Assembly (NCBI GenBank): GCA_049974865.1
Contig: JBNGCX010000004.1
Span: 36,136-100,135 of the forward strand
Direction of reading: 5' to 3'
Source of the DNA: JAGSOU01 sp049974865
Lineage (GTDB): Bacteria; Pseudomonadota; Alphaproteobacteria; Rhodobacterales; Rhodobacteraceae
DNA length: 64,000 nt
Shown here: one piece after another, positions 8,883 through 17,404 of the stretch
Numbering within the stretch: the stretch's first letter is position 1
Layout: every line of letters starts with the position of its first letter
Program-made: the position numbers and the translations under genes
The notes under the pieces: generated by a model
What the model saw: the letters and a program-made list of their open reading frames with translations, nothing else
Databases searched by the model: none
Told to the model about the DNA's origin: nothing

Positions 8883-10043
8883 ATGGCACAGGACAAAGCA
8901 CCAATCACCAAGAAGAAGTTCATGGAGGAACTCTATCGCTACAAGAAAGGCTCGGTGACGCGCCGCCATTTCCTCGGCGTGACCGGCCTGGGCGTGGCAA
9001 CCACCGTCATGGGCGCCGCCGTGCCCGGGCTGCGGCCGCGCCCGGCCTTCGCCGCGGGCGACATCGGCGACCGGGTGGTCCTCGCGACCTGGCCGAACTA
9101 CCACGACCCGGCCAATTTCGAGGCCTTCACCGAAGCCACCGGCGCCTATGTGCAGGTCAATGTCTTCGGCTCGAACGAAGAGATGCTGGCCAAGCTTCAG
9201 GCCGGGGCCACCGGCTGGGACGTGTTCGTGCCCACCAATTATACCATCACCACCTATGTCGGCGAAGATCTGATCGAGCCGCTCGATACCGCGCTTCTGC
9301 CGAATTACGACCCCGCGGCCTACGATCCGCGCTTCGCCGAGGCCGGATCGGTCGACGGCAAGCTCTACGCGGTGCCGAAGAATTGGGGCACCACCGGCTT
9401 CGTGGTCAACACCGACCATACCGATGGCGTGACCATGGACAGCTGGAAGCAGTTCTGGGACATGACCCGAGACAGCTTCTCCGGCCGCACCATGGTGCAT
9501 GACTATCAGCTGACAACGATCGGCAACGCGCTGAAATATTTTGGCTATTCCTTCAACTCGGTGGACCCGGCCGAACTGGCCGAGGCCGAGAAGCTGCTGA
9601 TCGATTGCAAGCCGCACCTGTTCGCGATCTCGTCGGATTACCAGCCCGCGATGCGCAACGGCGACGCCTGGATGTCGATGGCCTGGACCGGCGACGGCAA
9701 GCAACTCAACAGCGACATGCCCGAAATCGTCTATATCCTGGGCAAGGAAGGCGGCGAGATCTGGAGCGACTATTACGCCGTGCCCAAGGGGGCCCCGCAC
9801 CGCGCCGCGGGTTACGCGCTGATCAACTTCCTGCTCGACCCGCAGGTCAACGCCAAGGAAGTCCTGGCCCACGGCTACCCCTCTGCCGACGCGCACACCA
9901 ACGCGCTGCTGCCCGAGGAGTTGCTGAACGATCCGATCCTCTACCCGGCGCAGGAGCTGCTCGACGCGCTCGAATTCGGCGCGGCGGTGACCCTGACCGA
10001 CCCGAACCGGGCGGAGCTGATGGCCCGCTTCAAGTCGGCCTGA
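8883..10043 (+). CDS. ABC transporter periplasmic substrate-binding protein, PotD/F-like
   Basis: 386 residues. The N-terminus carries a twin-arginine signal (TRRHFLG, Arg27-Arg28), a hydrophobic stretch and a cleavage site after AFA near residue 57, so it is likely exported folded by Tat. The mature protein begins with the family pattern VVLATWPNYHDPANF and continues with GATGWDVFVPTNYTI and YAVPKNWGTTGFVVNT, as in spermidine/putrescine-binding proteins. It lies 31 bases after the ATPase gene and 20 bases before the first permease gene, within one operon. Acidic and aromatic residues suit a cationic ligand, but the exact ligand cannot be read from the sequence. Confidence 0.92.
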   Translation: MAQDKAPITKKKFMEELYRYKKGSVTRRHFLGVTGLGVATTVMGAAVPGLRPRPAFAAGDIGDRVVLATWPNYHDPANFEAFTEATGAYVQVNVFGSNEEMLAKLQAGATGWDVFVPTNYTITTYVGEDLIEPLDTALLPNYDPAAYDPRFAEAGSVDGKLYAVPKNWGTTGFVVNTDHTDGVTMDSWKQFWDMTRDSFSGRTMVHDYQLTTIGNALKYFGYSFNSVDPAELAEAEKLLIDCKPHLFAISSDYQPAMRNGDAWMSMAWTGDGKQLNSDMPEIVYILGKEGGEIWSDYYAVPKGAPHRAAGYALINFLLDPQVNAKEVLAHGYPSADAHTNALLPEELLNDPILYPAQELLDALEFGAAVTLTDPNRAELMARFKSA

Positions 10044-10063
10044 CCCCGGACAGCGAGAACGAC

Positions 10064-10915
10064 ATGACGCAACGCACCCGCAATCTGCTGCTGTTGGCAC
10101 CTGCCGGAACCTGGTTCCTGGTGATGCTGATCATACCTCTGACTGTCGTTCTCGTTTTCAGCTTCGGTGAACGCGGGGCGGCCGGCGGATACGTCCCCGC
10201 GTTCACCTTCGAGCAATACGCGAACCTGCCGGCGCGCTGGACGGCGTTCAAGAACACCATGATCCTCGCGCCGGCGGGGACTCTGGCGGCGCTTCTGATC
10301 GCCTATCCGCTGGCCTATTTCCTCGCCGTGCGCGCCAACCCTCGGTGGAAGACCGTGCTGCTGGTGCTGGTGATCGTGCCGTTCTGGACCTCGATCCTCA
10401 TCCGCTCCTATGCCTGGATCTTCCTCCTGGGCGGGCGCGGCATTCCGGCGCTGCTGGAATGGATCGGCATCGAGGGCGTGCGGCTGATCAACACCCCCTT
10501 CGCGGTGCTGGTCGGCATCGTCTACGGCTATCTGCCGCTGATGGTGTTCCCGATCTTCGTCAGCCTCGACCGGCTCGACAAGCGCCTGCTCGAGGCCTCT
10601 TCCGACCTCGGCGCCCCGCCGCTGCGCACCTTCCTTCAGGTCACCTTGCCGCTCTCGCTTCCGGGCATCGCCACGGGCTGCCTGCTGGTGTTCATCCTGC
10701 TGATGGGCGAATTCCTGATCCCGGCGCTGCTGGGCGGGGGCAAGGTGTTCTTCGTCGGCAACGCGCTGGTCGATCTGTTCCTGCAATCGCGCAACTGGGC
10801 CTTCGGCTCGGCCGTGGCGGCGACGCTGGTGGTCATCATGCTGGTGAGCGTGACGATCTACATGCGGCTCATCGGCCGGCTCGGCGCGCAGCGCGAAGAC
10901 GTGTCGTTGATGTAG
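10064..10915 (+). CDS. ABC transporter permease, PotB-like
   Basis: 283 residues with about six membrane helices. The first is LLLLAPAGTWFLVMLIIPL. The EAA loop that contacts the ATPase is visible as LLEASSDLGAPPLRTFLQVTLPLSLPG. It forms the channel with the second permease encoded next. The ATG at 10064 follows GACAGCGAGAACGAC, a modest ribosome site, and the gene lies 20 bases after the binding-protein gene. Length and order match PotB in polyamine-type importers. Confidence 0.92.
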   Translation: MTQRTRNLLLLAPAGTWFLVMLIIPLTVVLVFSFGERGAAGGYVPAFTFEQYANLPARWTAFKNTMILAPAGTLAALLIAYPLAYFLAVRANPRWKTVLLVLVIVPFWTSILIRSYAWIFLLGGRGIPALLEWIGIEGVRLINTPFAVLVGIVYGYLPLMVFPIFVSLDRLDKRLLEASSDLGAPPLRTFLQVTLPLSLPGIATGCLLVFILLMGEFLIPALLGGGKVFFVGNALVDLFLQSRNWAFGSAVAATLVVIMLVSVTIYMRLIGRLGAQREDVSLM

Positions 10916-10926
10916 GGAAAACGGAT

Positions 10927-11745
10927 ATGCGGCTCTATTCGATCCTCGTCTACCTGTTCCTGTACATCCCGATCGGTGTGATCGCGCTGTTCAGCTTCAA
11001 TGCCGGGCGCCATGCCAGCCAGTTCCAGGGGTTCTCGACCCAATGGTACGGCAAGGCGCTGAACAACCCCTTCGTGATGGACGCGCTGGAAACCAGCCTG
11101 ACCGTCGCCTTCTGTTCCGCCCTGCTGGCGAGTCTCTTCGGCACCATGGCCGCGGTGGCGCTGCAGGGCATCAAGGGGCCGGTGCGCACGGTTTTCGATG
11201 GGCTGATCTACATCGCGGTGATGATCCCCGGGATCGTGATCGGCATCGCCACGCTGATCGGGCTGGTGACCCTCTTCGACCTCGTGAACCCGGCGATTGC
11301 CGCGCTCTGGCCCGAGGGGGCGGCCCCGCCGCAGCTCAATATGGGGATGGGCTCTTTGATTGCGGCGCACACCATGTTCACCATGGCGCTCGTCGTCATC
11401 ATCGTGCGGGCGCGGCTGGCCGGAATGGACAGGTCGCTGACCGAGGCCTCGTCGGACCTGTATGCCACCCCGATGGGCACCTTCCGGCAGGTGACGCTGC
11501 CGCTGATCCTGCCCGGCGTGCTTGCCGGTTTCCTGCTCAGCTTCACCTTCAGCTTCGACGATTTCATCATCGCGTTTTTCGTGGCCGGGTCCGAGACCAC
11601 CCTGCCGATCTACGTGTTCTCGTCGATCCGGCGGGGGGTGACGCCCGAGATCAATGCCATCGGGACGATGGTCCTCGCGGCCTCGTTGATCCTGTTGATT
11701 GCCGCTCAGGTGCTGCTGCGGCGCGGAGAGAAGAAACGACAATGA
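10927..11745 (+). CDS. ABC transporter permease, PotC-like
   Basis: 272 residues with six predicted membrane helices, beginning LYSILVYLFLYIPIGVIALFSF. The EAA loop reads LTEASSDLYATPMGTFRQVTLPLILPG. The conserved FSFDDFIIAFFVAG segment is characteristic of PotC-type subunits. It starts 11 bases after the first permease stop and ends in an ATGA overlap with the SDR gene, so transport and catabolic genes are coupled in one transcript. Confidence 0.92.
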   Translation: MRLYSILVYLFLYIPIGVIALFSFNAGRHASQFQGFSTQWYGKALNNPFVMDALETSLTVAFCSALLASLFGTMAAVALQGIKGPVRTVFDGLIYIAVMIPGIVIGIATLIGLVTLFDLVNPAIAALWPEGAAPPQLNMGMGSLIAAHTMFTMALVVIIVRARLAGMDRSLTEASSDLYATPMGTFRQVTLPLILPGVLAGFLLSFTFSFDDFIIAFFVAGSETTLPIYVFSSIRRGVTPEINAIGTMVLAASLILLIAAQVLLRRGEKKRQ

Positions 11746-12539
11746 CAATTCAGACCACAGTGAAATCGCCCGCCGAGATGACCTCTCTGGAAAACCGCGT
11801 GGCCTTCGTGACGGGCGCCGGCTCGGGGATCGGGCGCGCCGGCGCGATCGCGATGGCGCGGTGCGGCGCGCATGTCGTCGTGACCGACCGCGACGCAGAC
11901 CTCGCCCGCGACACCGCCTCCGAGATCACGGCCGGGGGGTTCGCCGCCACCGCGCGCGGACTGGACGTGACCGAGTCCGCCGCGCTGGAGGCGGCGATCC
12001 GGGAGACGGCGGAGGCGCACGGCAGGCTCGACATCCTCCATTCCCATGCCGGCATCCAGATCGAGGGCACGGCCGAAGAGGTGTCGCCCGAAAGCATGGA
12101 CGCAAGCTGGGGCCTGAACGTGCGGGCCCATTTCGTGGCGGCCCGCGCGGCCATCGTCCCGATGAAGCGCCAGGGCGGCGGCAGCATCATCATCACCGCC
12201 TCGAATTCCGGCGTGCAGTATGACCGCGGGATGATCGCCTATGCCACCACGAAACATGCGGCGGTGGCGATGACGCGGCAGATGGCGGCCGATTACGCGC
12301 CGTTCAACATCCGGTTCAACACGCTTTGCCCCGGCTTCGTCGACACGCCGTTCAACGCCGGCTTCGAGGTGCAGATGGGCGGGCGCGCCGCGCTGGAGCG
12401 CTACATCGCCGAGAGTATCCCCATGGGGCGCTGGGCGACGACCGGCGAGATCGCCGACGCGATCGTCTTCCTCGCCTCGGACATGTCGACCTTCGTGACC
12501 GGCCATGCGCTGGTCGTGGATGGCGGAGAATGCATCTAG
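11742..12539 (+). CDS. Short-chain dehydrogenase/reductase
   Basis: A 265-residue NAD(P)-dependent oxidoreductase of the classical SDR type. The Rossmann motif is TGAGSGIG (residues 24-31). Asp48 and Asp51 after the second strand favour NAD. The active site has Asn126, Ser154 and the YxxxK pair Tyr167/Lys171. The usual NNAG structural motif is replaced by HSHAG (residues 100-104). Its start overlaps the stop of the permease gene by four bases, so it belongs to the importer operon. It probably oxidises an alcohol or reduces a semialdehyde of the imported compound. Substrate specificity is not visible. Confidence 0.9.
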   Translation: MTIQTTVKSPAEMTSLENRVAFVTGAGSGIGRAGAIAMARCGAHVVVTDRDADLARDTASEITAGGFAATARGLDVTESAALEAAIRETAEAHGRLDILHSHAGIQIEGTAEEVSPESMDASWGLNVRAHFVAARAAIVPMKRQGGGSIIITASNSGVQYDRGMIAYATTKHAAVAMTRQMAADYAPFNIRFNTLCPGFVDTPFNAGFEVQMGGRAALERYIAESIPMGRWATTGEIADAIVFLASDMSTFVTGHALVVDGGECI

Positions 12540-12570
12540 ATTGAAAACGCCCGGGCCCGTCGCGTTCAGT

Positions 12571-12591
12571 CGGCCCGGTGATGCCGGGCCG
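12571..12591 (+). other. Intercistronic GC hairpin
   Basis: A perfect stem CGGCCCGG / CCGGGCCG with a five-base loop (TGATG) lies in the 93-base gap between the SDR and FAD/GcvT genes. No T-run follows, so it is not a typical intrinsic terminator. It may act as an mRNA processing or stability element. Confidence 0.4.
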
Positions 12592-12632
12592 CTCCGGCTG
12601 TACCGGCGGCCCGCCGGACAAAGGGGAAGCCC

Positions 12633-15083
12633 ATGCCTGACCTTCCTTCCAAGGCCCGCGTCGTCATCATCGGCGGCGGAATCTCCGGGTGCTCCGTCGC
12701 CTATCACCTTGCCGCGCTGGGATGGACCGACATCGTCCTGCTGGAGCGCAAGCAACTGACCTCGGGCACCACCTGGCACGCCGCCGGGCTGATCGGGCAG
12801 CTGCGCGCAAGCCAGAACATGACGCGGCTGGCCAAATATTCGGCCGATCTCTACACCCGGCTGGAGGCTGAAACCGGGCTTGCCACGGGCTTCCGCCAAT
12901 GCGGCTCGATCTCCGTCGCCCTGACCGAGGAGCGCGAGGAGGAATTGCTGCGCCAGGCCAGCCTTGCCCGCGCCTTCGACGTGGAGGTGAACGAGCTGTC
13001 GCCGCGCGAGGTAAAGGACCTCTACCCGCATCTCAACATCGACGGCGTGGTGGCCGGGGTGCATCTGCCCGGCGACGGGCAGGCCGACCCCGCGAACATC
13101 GCGCTGGCGCTGGCCAAGGGCGCGCGCGCCCGTGGCGCGCTGATCGCCGAACAGGTGAAGGTGACGGCCGTGACCGAGGCGGGCGGCCGGGTGACCGGCG
13201 TCAACTGGGCAAGCGCCGAGGGCGAGGGCCATATCGCCGCCGACATGGTGGTGAATTGCGGGGGCATGTGGGGCCGCGACCTGGCCGCGCAGAACGGCGT
13301 GACCCTGCCGTTGCATGCCTGCGAACATTTCTACATCGTGACCGAGACCATCCCCGGCCTCAGCCAGATGCCGGTCCTTCGGGTTCCCGACGAATGCGCC
13401 TATTACAAGGAGGACGCGGGCAAGATGATGCTCGGCGCCTTCGAGCCGGTGGCCAAGCCCTGGGGGATGGGCGGCATCAGCGAGGATTTCTGTTTTGACC
13501 AGCTGCCCGAGGATTTCGACCATTTCGAGCCCATCCTCGAGATGGGCGTCAACCGCATGCCCATGCTGGCCGAGGCGGGCATCCATACCTTCTTCAACGG
13601 CCCCGAAAGCTTCACCCCCGATGACCGCTATTACCTGGGCGAGGCGCCCGAGCTGAAGGGCTACTGGGTGGCCGCGGGCTACAACTCGGTGGGTATCGTC
13701 TCCTCCGGCGGCGCGGGCATGGCGCTGGCGCATTGGATGAACGACGGCGAGCCGCCCTTCGACCTGTGGGAAATCGACATCCGCCGCGCCCAGCCCTTTC
13801 AGAAGAACCGCCGCTATTTGCGCGATCGGGTGACCGAGACGCTGGGCCTGCTTTATGCCGACCATTTTCCCTATCGCCAGCCCGCCACCGCGCGCGGCGT
13901 GCGCCGCTCACCGCTGCATGAGCATCTGAAAGCGAAGGGCGCGGTCTTTGGTGAAAGCGCCGGCTGGGAGCGCGCCAACTGGTTCGCGAACGAGGGGCAG
14001 GAGCGCGAATACCGCTACAGCTGGAAACGGCAGAATTGGTTCGACAACCAGCGCGCCGAGCACATGGCTATGCGCGAGGGCGTGGGGCTGCTCGACATGA
14101 CCTCCTTCGGCAAGATACGCGTGGACGGGCGCGACGCGCTGGCTGTCCTGCAAAAGGTCTGCGCCAACCAGATGGACGTGGTGCCGGGGCGGATCGTCTA
14201 CACCCAGATGCTGAACGCGCGCGGCGGCATTGAGAGCGACCTGACCGTGACCCGATTGGCCGAGGAGTCCTTCTTCCTCGTGGTGCCGGGCGCCACGCTC
14301 CGGCGCGACCTCGCCTGGCTACGCCGCCACGCGGGCGAGGCCGCGGTGACCATCATCGACGTGAGCGCGTCCGAGGCGGTTCTGCCGCTGATGGGGCCGA
14401 AATCGCGCGAGGTGCTGGCGCAGGTCTCGCCCGACGATTTCTCGAACGAGGTCCACCCCTTCGGCACCGCCCGCGAGATCGAGATCGGCATGGGGCTCGC
14501 CCGTGCGCATCGCGTCAGCTATGTCGGCGAGCTTGGCTGGGAGCTTTATGTCAGCAGCGATCAGGCCGCCCATGTCTGGGAGGCGCTGATCGAGGCGGGC
14601 GAGGGGCTGGGGCTGAAGCTGTGCGGGCTGCATGCCATGGACAGTTGCCGCATCGAGAAGGCCTATCGCCATTTCGGGCACGACATCACCGACGAGGACC
14701 ACGTGCTGGAGGCCGGGCTCGGCTTCGCGGTCAAGACCGGCAAGGGAAATTTCATCGGCCGCGACGCGGTGCTTCGGAGGCGCGAGGAGGGCCTGTCGCG
14801 CCGTCTGATGCAGTTCCGCCTGACCGACCCCGAGCCGCTGCTCTACCACAACGAGCCGATCCTGCGCGACGGCCGGATCGTCAGCTTCCTGACCTCGGGC
14901 AATTACGGCCACGCGCTGGGCGGCGCGGTGGGCCTGGGCTACGTGCCCTGCCGCGAACCGGGCGAGCCGGCGGAGGCGATGCTCGGCTCCACCTACCAGA
15001 TCGAGGTCGCCGGCCGAATCGTCGAGGCCGAGGCCAGTCTCAAACCCATGTACGATCCGAAATCGGACCGCACCAAAGCCTGA
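12633..15083 (+). CDS. FAD-dependent oxidoreductase fused to GcvT (dimethylglycine/sarcosine dehydrogenase-like)
   Basis: 816 residues. An N-terminal DAO fold has the dinucleotide motif IIGGGISGC (residues 12-20) and SGTTWHAAGL, whose His49 matches the His that binds FAD covalently in dimethylglycine and sarcosine dehydrogenases. A linking FAO_M-type domain follows. From about residue 420 a GcvT aminomethyltransferase half is recognisable (MLNARGGIESDLTVTRL, LGWELYVSSD, then a GcvT C-terminal barrel with EPILRDGRIVSFLTSG). Enzymes of this design oxidise an N-methyl group and hand the C1 unit to tetrahydrofolate. The operon suggests it demethylates the imported compound. The real substrate could be dimethylglycine, sarcosine or another N-methyl amine. 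Confidence 0.9.
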   Translation: MPDLPSKARVVIIGGGISGCSVAYHLAALGWTDIVLLERKQLTSGTTWHAAGLIGQLRASQNMTRLAKYSADLYTRLEAETGLATGFRQCGSISVALTEEREEELLRQASLARAFDVEVNELSPREVKDLYPHLNIDGVVAGVHLPGDGQADPANIALALAKGARARGALIAEQVKVTAVTEAGGRVTGVNWASAEGEGHIAADMVVNCGGMWGRDLAAQNGVTLPLHACEHFYIVTETIPGLSQMPVLRVPDECAYYKEDAGKMMLGAFEPVAKPWGMGGISEDFCFDQLPEDFDHFEPILEMGVNRMPMLAEAGIHTFFNGPESFTPDDRYYLGEAPELKGYWVAAGYNSVGIVSSGGAGMALAHWMNDGEPPFDLWEIDIRRAQPFQKNRRYLRDRVTETLGLLYADHFPYRQPATARGVRRSPLHEHLKAKGAVFGESAGWERANWFANEGQEREYRYSWKRQNWFDNQRAEHMAMREGVGLLDMTSFGKIRVDGRDALAVLQKVCANQMDVVPGRIVYTQMLNARGGIESDLTVTRLAEESFFLVVPGATLRRDLAWLRRHAGEAAVTIIDVSASEAVLPLMGPKSREVLAQVSPDDFSNEVHPFGTAREIEIGMGLARAHRVSYVGELGWELYVSSDQAAHVWEALIEAGEGLGLKLCGLHAMDSCRIEKAYRHFGHDITDEDHVLEAGLGFAVKTGKGNFIGRDAVLRRREEGLSRRLMQFRLTDPEPLLYHNEPILRDGRIVSFLTSGNYGHALGGAVGLGYVPCREPGEPAEAMLGSTYQIEVAGRIVEAEASLKPMYDPKSDRTKA

Positions 15084-15101
15084 CTTTCGAAGGAACCCCG
15101 C

Positions 15102-16421
15102 ATGAATATCTCCGCTCCCAACTCGCTCGATTCTTACTGGATGCCGTTCTCGGCGAACCGGGCTTTCAAGGCCGATCCGCGCATGGTCGTCTCGGCCGAC
15201 GGCATGTATTACAAAAGCGCCGACGGCCGCGACATCCTGGACGGCACCGCCGGCTTGTGGTGCGTGAATGCCGGTCACCGCCGCCAGCGGATCGCCGATG
15301 CGGTCAAGGCGCAGATCGACGAGTTGGACTATGCGCCGAACTTCAATTTCGGCCATCCCAAGGCCTTCGAACTGGCCAGCCGGGTGGCCGGCCTGATGCC
15401 CGACGGGCTGGACCACGTCTTCTTCACCAATTCCGGCTCGGAATCGGTGGATACCGCGCTGAAAATCGCGCTGCATTATCACCGTCTGCGGGGTGAAGGG
15501 TCGCGCACGCGCCTGATCGGGCGCGAGCGCGGCTATCACGGCGTGGGGTTTGGCGGGATCTCGGTGGGGGGCATCGGCCCGAACCGCACCCATTACGGGC
15601 CGCTCCTGCCCGGCGTGGACCACCTGCGCCACACCCATGACATCGCCCGCAACGCGTTTTCGCGCGGCTGCCCGGAGCACGGGGCCGAACTGGCCGAGGA
15701 CCTGGAGCGGATCTGCGCCCTGCATGACCCCAGCACCATCGCCGCGGTCATCGTCGAGCCGATGGCGGGGTCGACCGGCGTGCTGCTGCCGCCGAAGGGC
15801 TATCTGCAGCGCCTGCGCGAGATCTGCGACAAGCACGGCATCCTGCTGATCTTCGACGAGGTGATCACCGCCTTCGGCCGCTTGGGCGCGGCCACCGCCT
15901 CGGAGCTGTTCGGCGTGACGCCGGACATCATCACCATGGCCAAGGGCCTGACCAATGCCGTGGTGCCCATGGGCGCGGTCGCGGTGAGCGGCAGGATCTA
16001 CGACAGCGCCATGCAGCATGCGCGCACGCCCATCGAGATATTCCACGGCTACACCTATTCCGGCCACCCGCTGGCCGCGGCGGCGGGGATCGCGACGCTG
16101 GACACCTATCGCGACGAGGGGCTGTTCCAGCGCGCCGCCGACCTGTCGGGGCAATGGGCCGATGCGGCGCACGCCCTTGCCGACGCGCCGAACGTGGTCG
16201 ACATCCGCACCCTGGGCCTTGTGGCCGGGATCGAGCTTGCCCCGCGCGAAGGCGCCCCCGGCGCGCGCGCCTTCGATGCCATGCTGGCCGCATGGGAAAA
16301 GGGGCTGATGATCCGGGTCACCGGCGACATCATCGCGCTCTCGCCACCGCTGATCGTCTCCGAAGGCGAGATCGGCGAGCTGTTCTCGACCCTGAAGGCG
16401 ATCCTGCGGGATCTCGCCTGA
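15102..16421 (+). CDS. Class III aminotransferase, beta-alanine:pyruvate-type
   Basis: A 439-residue PLP enzyme. The start LDSYWMPFSANRAFK and the stretch ILDGTAGLWCVNAGH are typical of omega-amino acid:pyruvate (beta-alanine) transaminases. Phosphate contacts lie in FTNSGSESVDTALK; IFDEVITAFGR holds the Asp that binds the pyridine nitrogen, and MAKGLTNA holds the Schiff-base Lys (Lys281). It is the last gene of the locus, 18 bases after the FAD/GcvT gene. It is expected to move an amino group from an omega-amino compound to pyruvate, giving a semialdehyde and alanine. The exact donor is not determined. Confidence 0.92.
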   Translation: MNISAPNSLDSYWMPFSANRAFKADPRMVVSADGMYYKSADGRDILDGTAGLWCVNAGHRRQRIADAVKAQIDELDYAPNFNFGHPKAFELASRVAGLMPDGLDHVFFTNSGSESVDTALKIALHYHRLRGEGSRTRLIGRERGYHGVGFGGISVGGIGPNRTHYGPLLPGVDHLRHTHDIARNAFSRGCPEHGAELAEDLERICALHDPSTIAAVIVEPMAGSTGVLLPPKGYLQRLREICDKHGILLIFDEVITAFGRLGAATASELFGVTPDIITMAKGLTNAVVPMGAVAVSGRIYDSAMQHARTPIEIFHGYTYSGHPLAAAAGIATLDTYRDEGLFQRAADLSGQWADAAHALADAPNVVDIRTLGLVAGIELAPREGAPGARAFDAMLAAWEKGLMIRVTGDIIALSPPLIVSEGEIGELFSTLKAILRDLA

Positions 16422-16589
16422 GCACCGCCGGACAGGCCGGCCCCTTGCCGGGCCTGGCCCGGATGCCGCGCCGGCCCGCAAGGAACAGCCGCGCGCCGGG
16501 TGTTCCCGGGGCGGCAGCGGACGAGGGGCGGGGCCGCGTTTCGCACGCAGTGCCGCAAGGCGCGCATCCGCTGCGCGGGGCGCATTGGC

Positions 16590-16618
16590 TTGCCCCTTGG
16601 CGGGCCAATCCCTATAGA
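16590..16618 (+). promoter_or_regulatory. Promoter of the YebC-type gene
   Basis: TTGCCC (16590-16595), a 17-base spacer and TATAGA (16613-16618) lie 35 bases before the ATG. The rest of the 232-base gap behind the aminotransferase gene is GC-rich with no gene that I can support. Confidence 0.5.
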
Positions 16619-16653
16619 CGGACAAAACCAACGATCACCTGTCGGAGAGCACC

Positions 16654-17394
16654 ATGGCCGGCCATTCAAAATGGGCAAATATCCAGCATCGCAAGGGACG
16701 CCAGGACGCGGCCCGCTCGAAGCTGTTTTCGAAACTGTCGAAGGAGATCACCGTCGCCGCCAAGATGGGCGACCCCGATCCCGACAAGAACCCGCGCCTG
16801 CGCCTCGCCGTGAAAGAGGCCAAGTCGAACTCGGTCCCCAAGGACGTGATCGAGCGCGCGATCAAGAAATCGCAGGCAGGCGAGGGCGACGACTACGAGG
16901 AAATCCGCTATGAGGGCTACGGCCCCGGCGGCGTCGCGGTGATCGTCGAGGCGATGACCGACAACCGCAACCGGACCGCCTCGAACGTGCGCTCGACCTT
17001 CACCAAGAACGGCGGCAACCTGGGCGAGACCGGCTCGGTCGGCTTCATGTTCGAGCGCAAGGGCGAGATCGTCTACCCCGCCGACGCGGGCGATGCCGAC
17101 ACCGTGATGATGGCCGCGATCGAGGCCGGCGCCGAGGACGTGGAGAGCAGCGAGGACGGCCATATCATCTATTGCGCCGATACCGATCTGAACGCGGTTT
17201 CCACCGCGCTGGAAGGCGCTCTGGGGGAATCCGAATCGACCAAGCTGATCTGGCAGCCCACCACCACGACCGAGCTCGACCTCGAGGGCATGCAGAAGCT
17301 GATGAAGCTGATCGACGCGCTGGAGGACGATGACGACGTGCAGCGCGTGACCTCGAATTTCGAAGCCTCGGACGAGGTGATGGCCCAGCTCTGA
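16654..17394 (+). CDS. YebC/TACO1-family protein
   Basis: 246 residues, the standard family length. The N-terminus AGHSKWANIQHRKGRQDAARS is diagnostic, followed by SVPKDVIERAIKK, YEGYGPGGVAVIVE and the central TKNGGNLGETGSVGFMFE. Members were long called DNA-binding regulators (PmpR); YebC/TACO1 proteins are also reported to help translation through proline stretches. It is cytoplasmic. The ATG follows GTCGGAGAG. It ends ten bases from the stop of the convergent gene at 17405. In many proteobacteria it neighbours ruvC, but not here. Confidence 0.95.
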   Translation: MAGHSKWANIQHRKGRQDAARSKLFSKLSKEITVAAKMGDPDPDKNPRLRLAVKEAKSNSVPKDVIERAIKKSQAGEGDDYEEIRYEGYGPGGVAVIVEAMTDNRNRTASNVRSTFTKNGGNLGETGSVGFMFERKGEIVYPADAGDADTVMMAAIEAGAEDVESSEDGHIIYCADTDLNAVSTALEGALGESESTKLIWQPTTTTELDLEGMQKLMKLIDALEDDDDVQRVTSNFEASDEVMAQL

Positions 17395-17404
17395 GCGCCG
17401 CGCC

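Noticed and set aside
12540..12632. A glycine riboswitch before the FAD/GcvT gene
   Set aside because: The 93-base gap is too short for a glycine tandem aptamer and shows only a GC hairpin.
11706..13865. A 719-codon open frame on the minus strand across the SDR and FAD/GcvT genes
   Set aside because: It is antisense to two well-supported genes, is rich in His/Gly/Arg/Ala with no recognisable motif, and is the usual mirror frame of GC-rich coding DNA.
14319..16631. A 770-codon minus-strand frame opposite the FAD/GcvT and aminotransferase genes
   Set aside because: Same reason: low-complexity Arg/His/Gly composition, no domain, and strong genes on the other strand.
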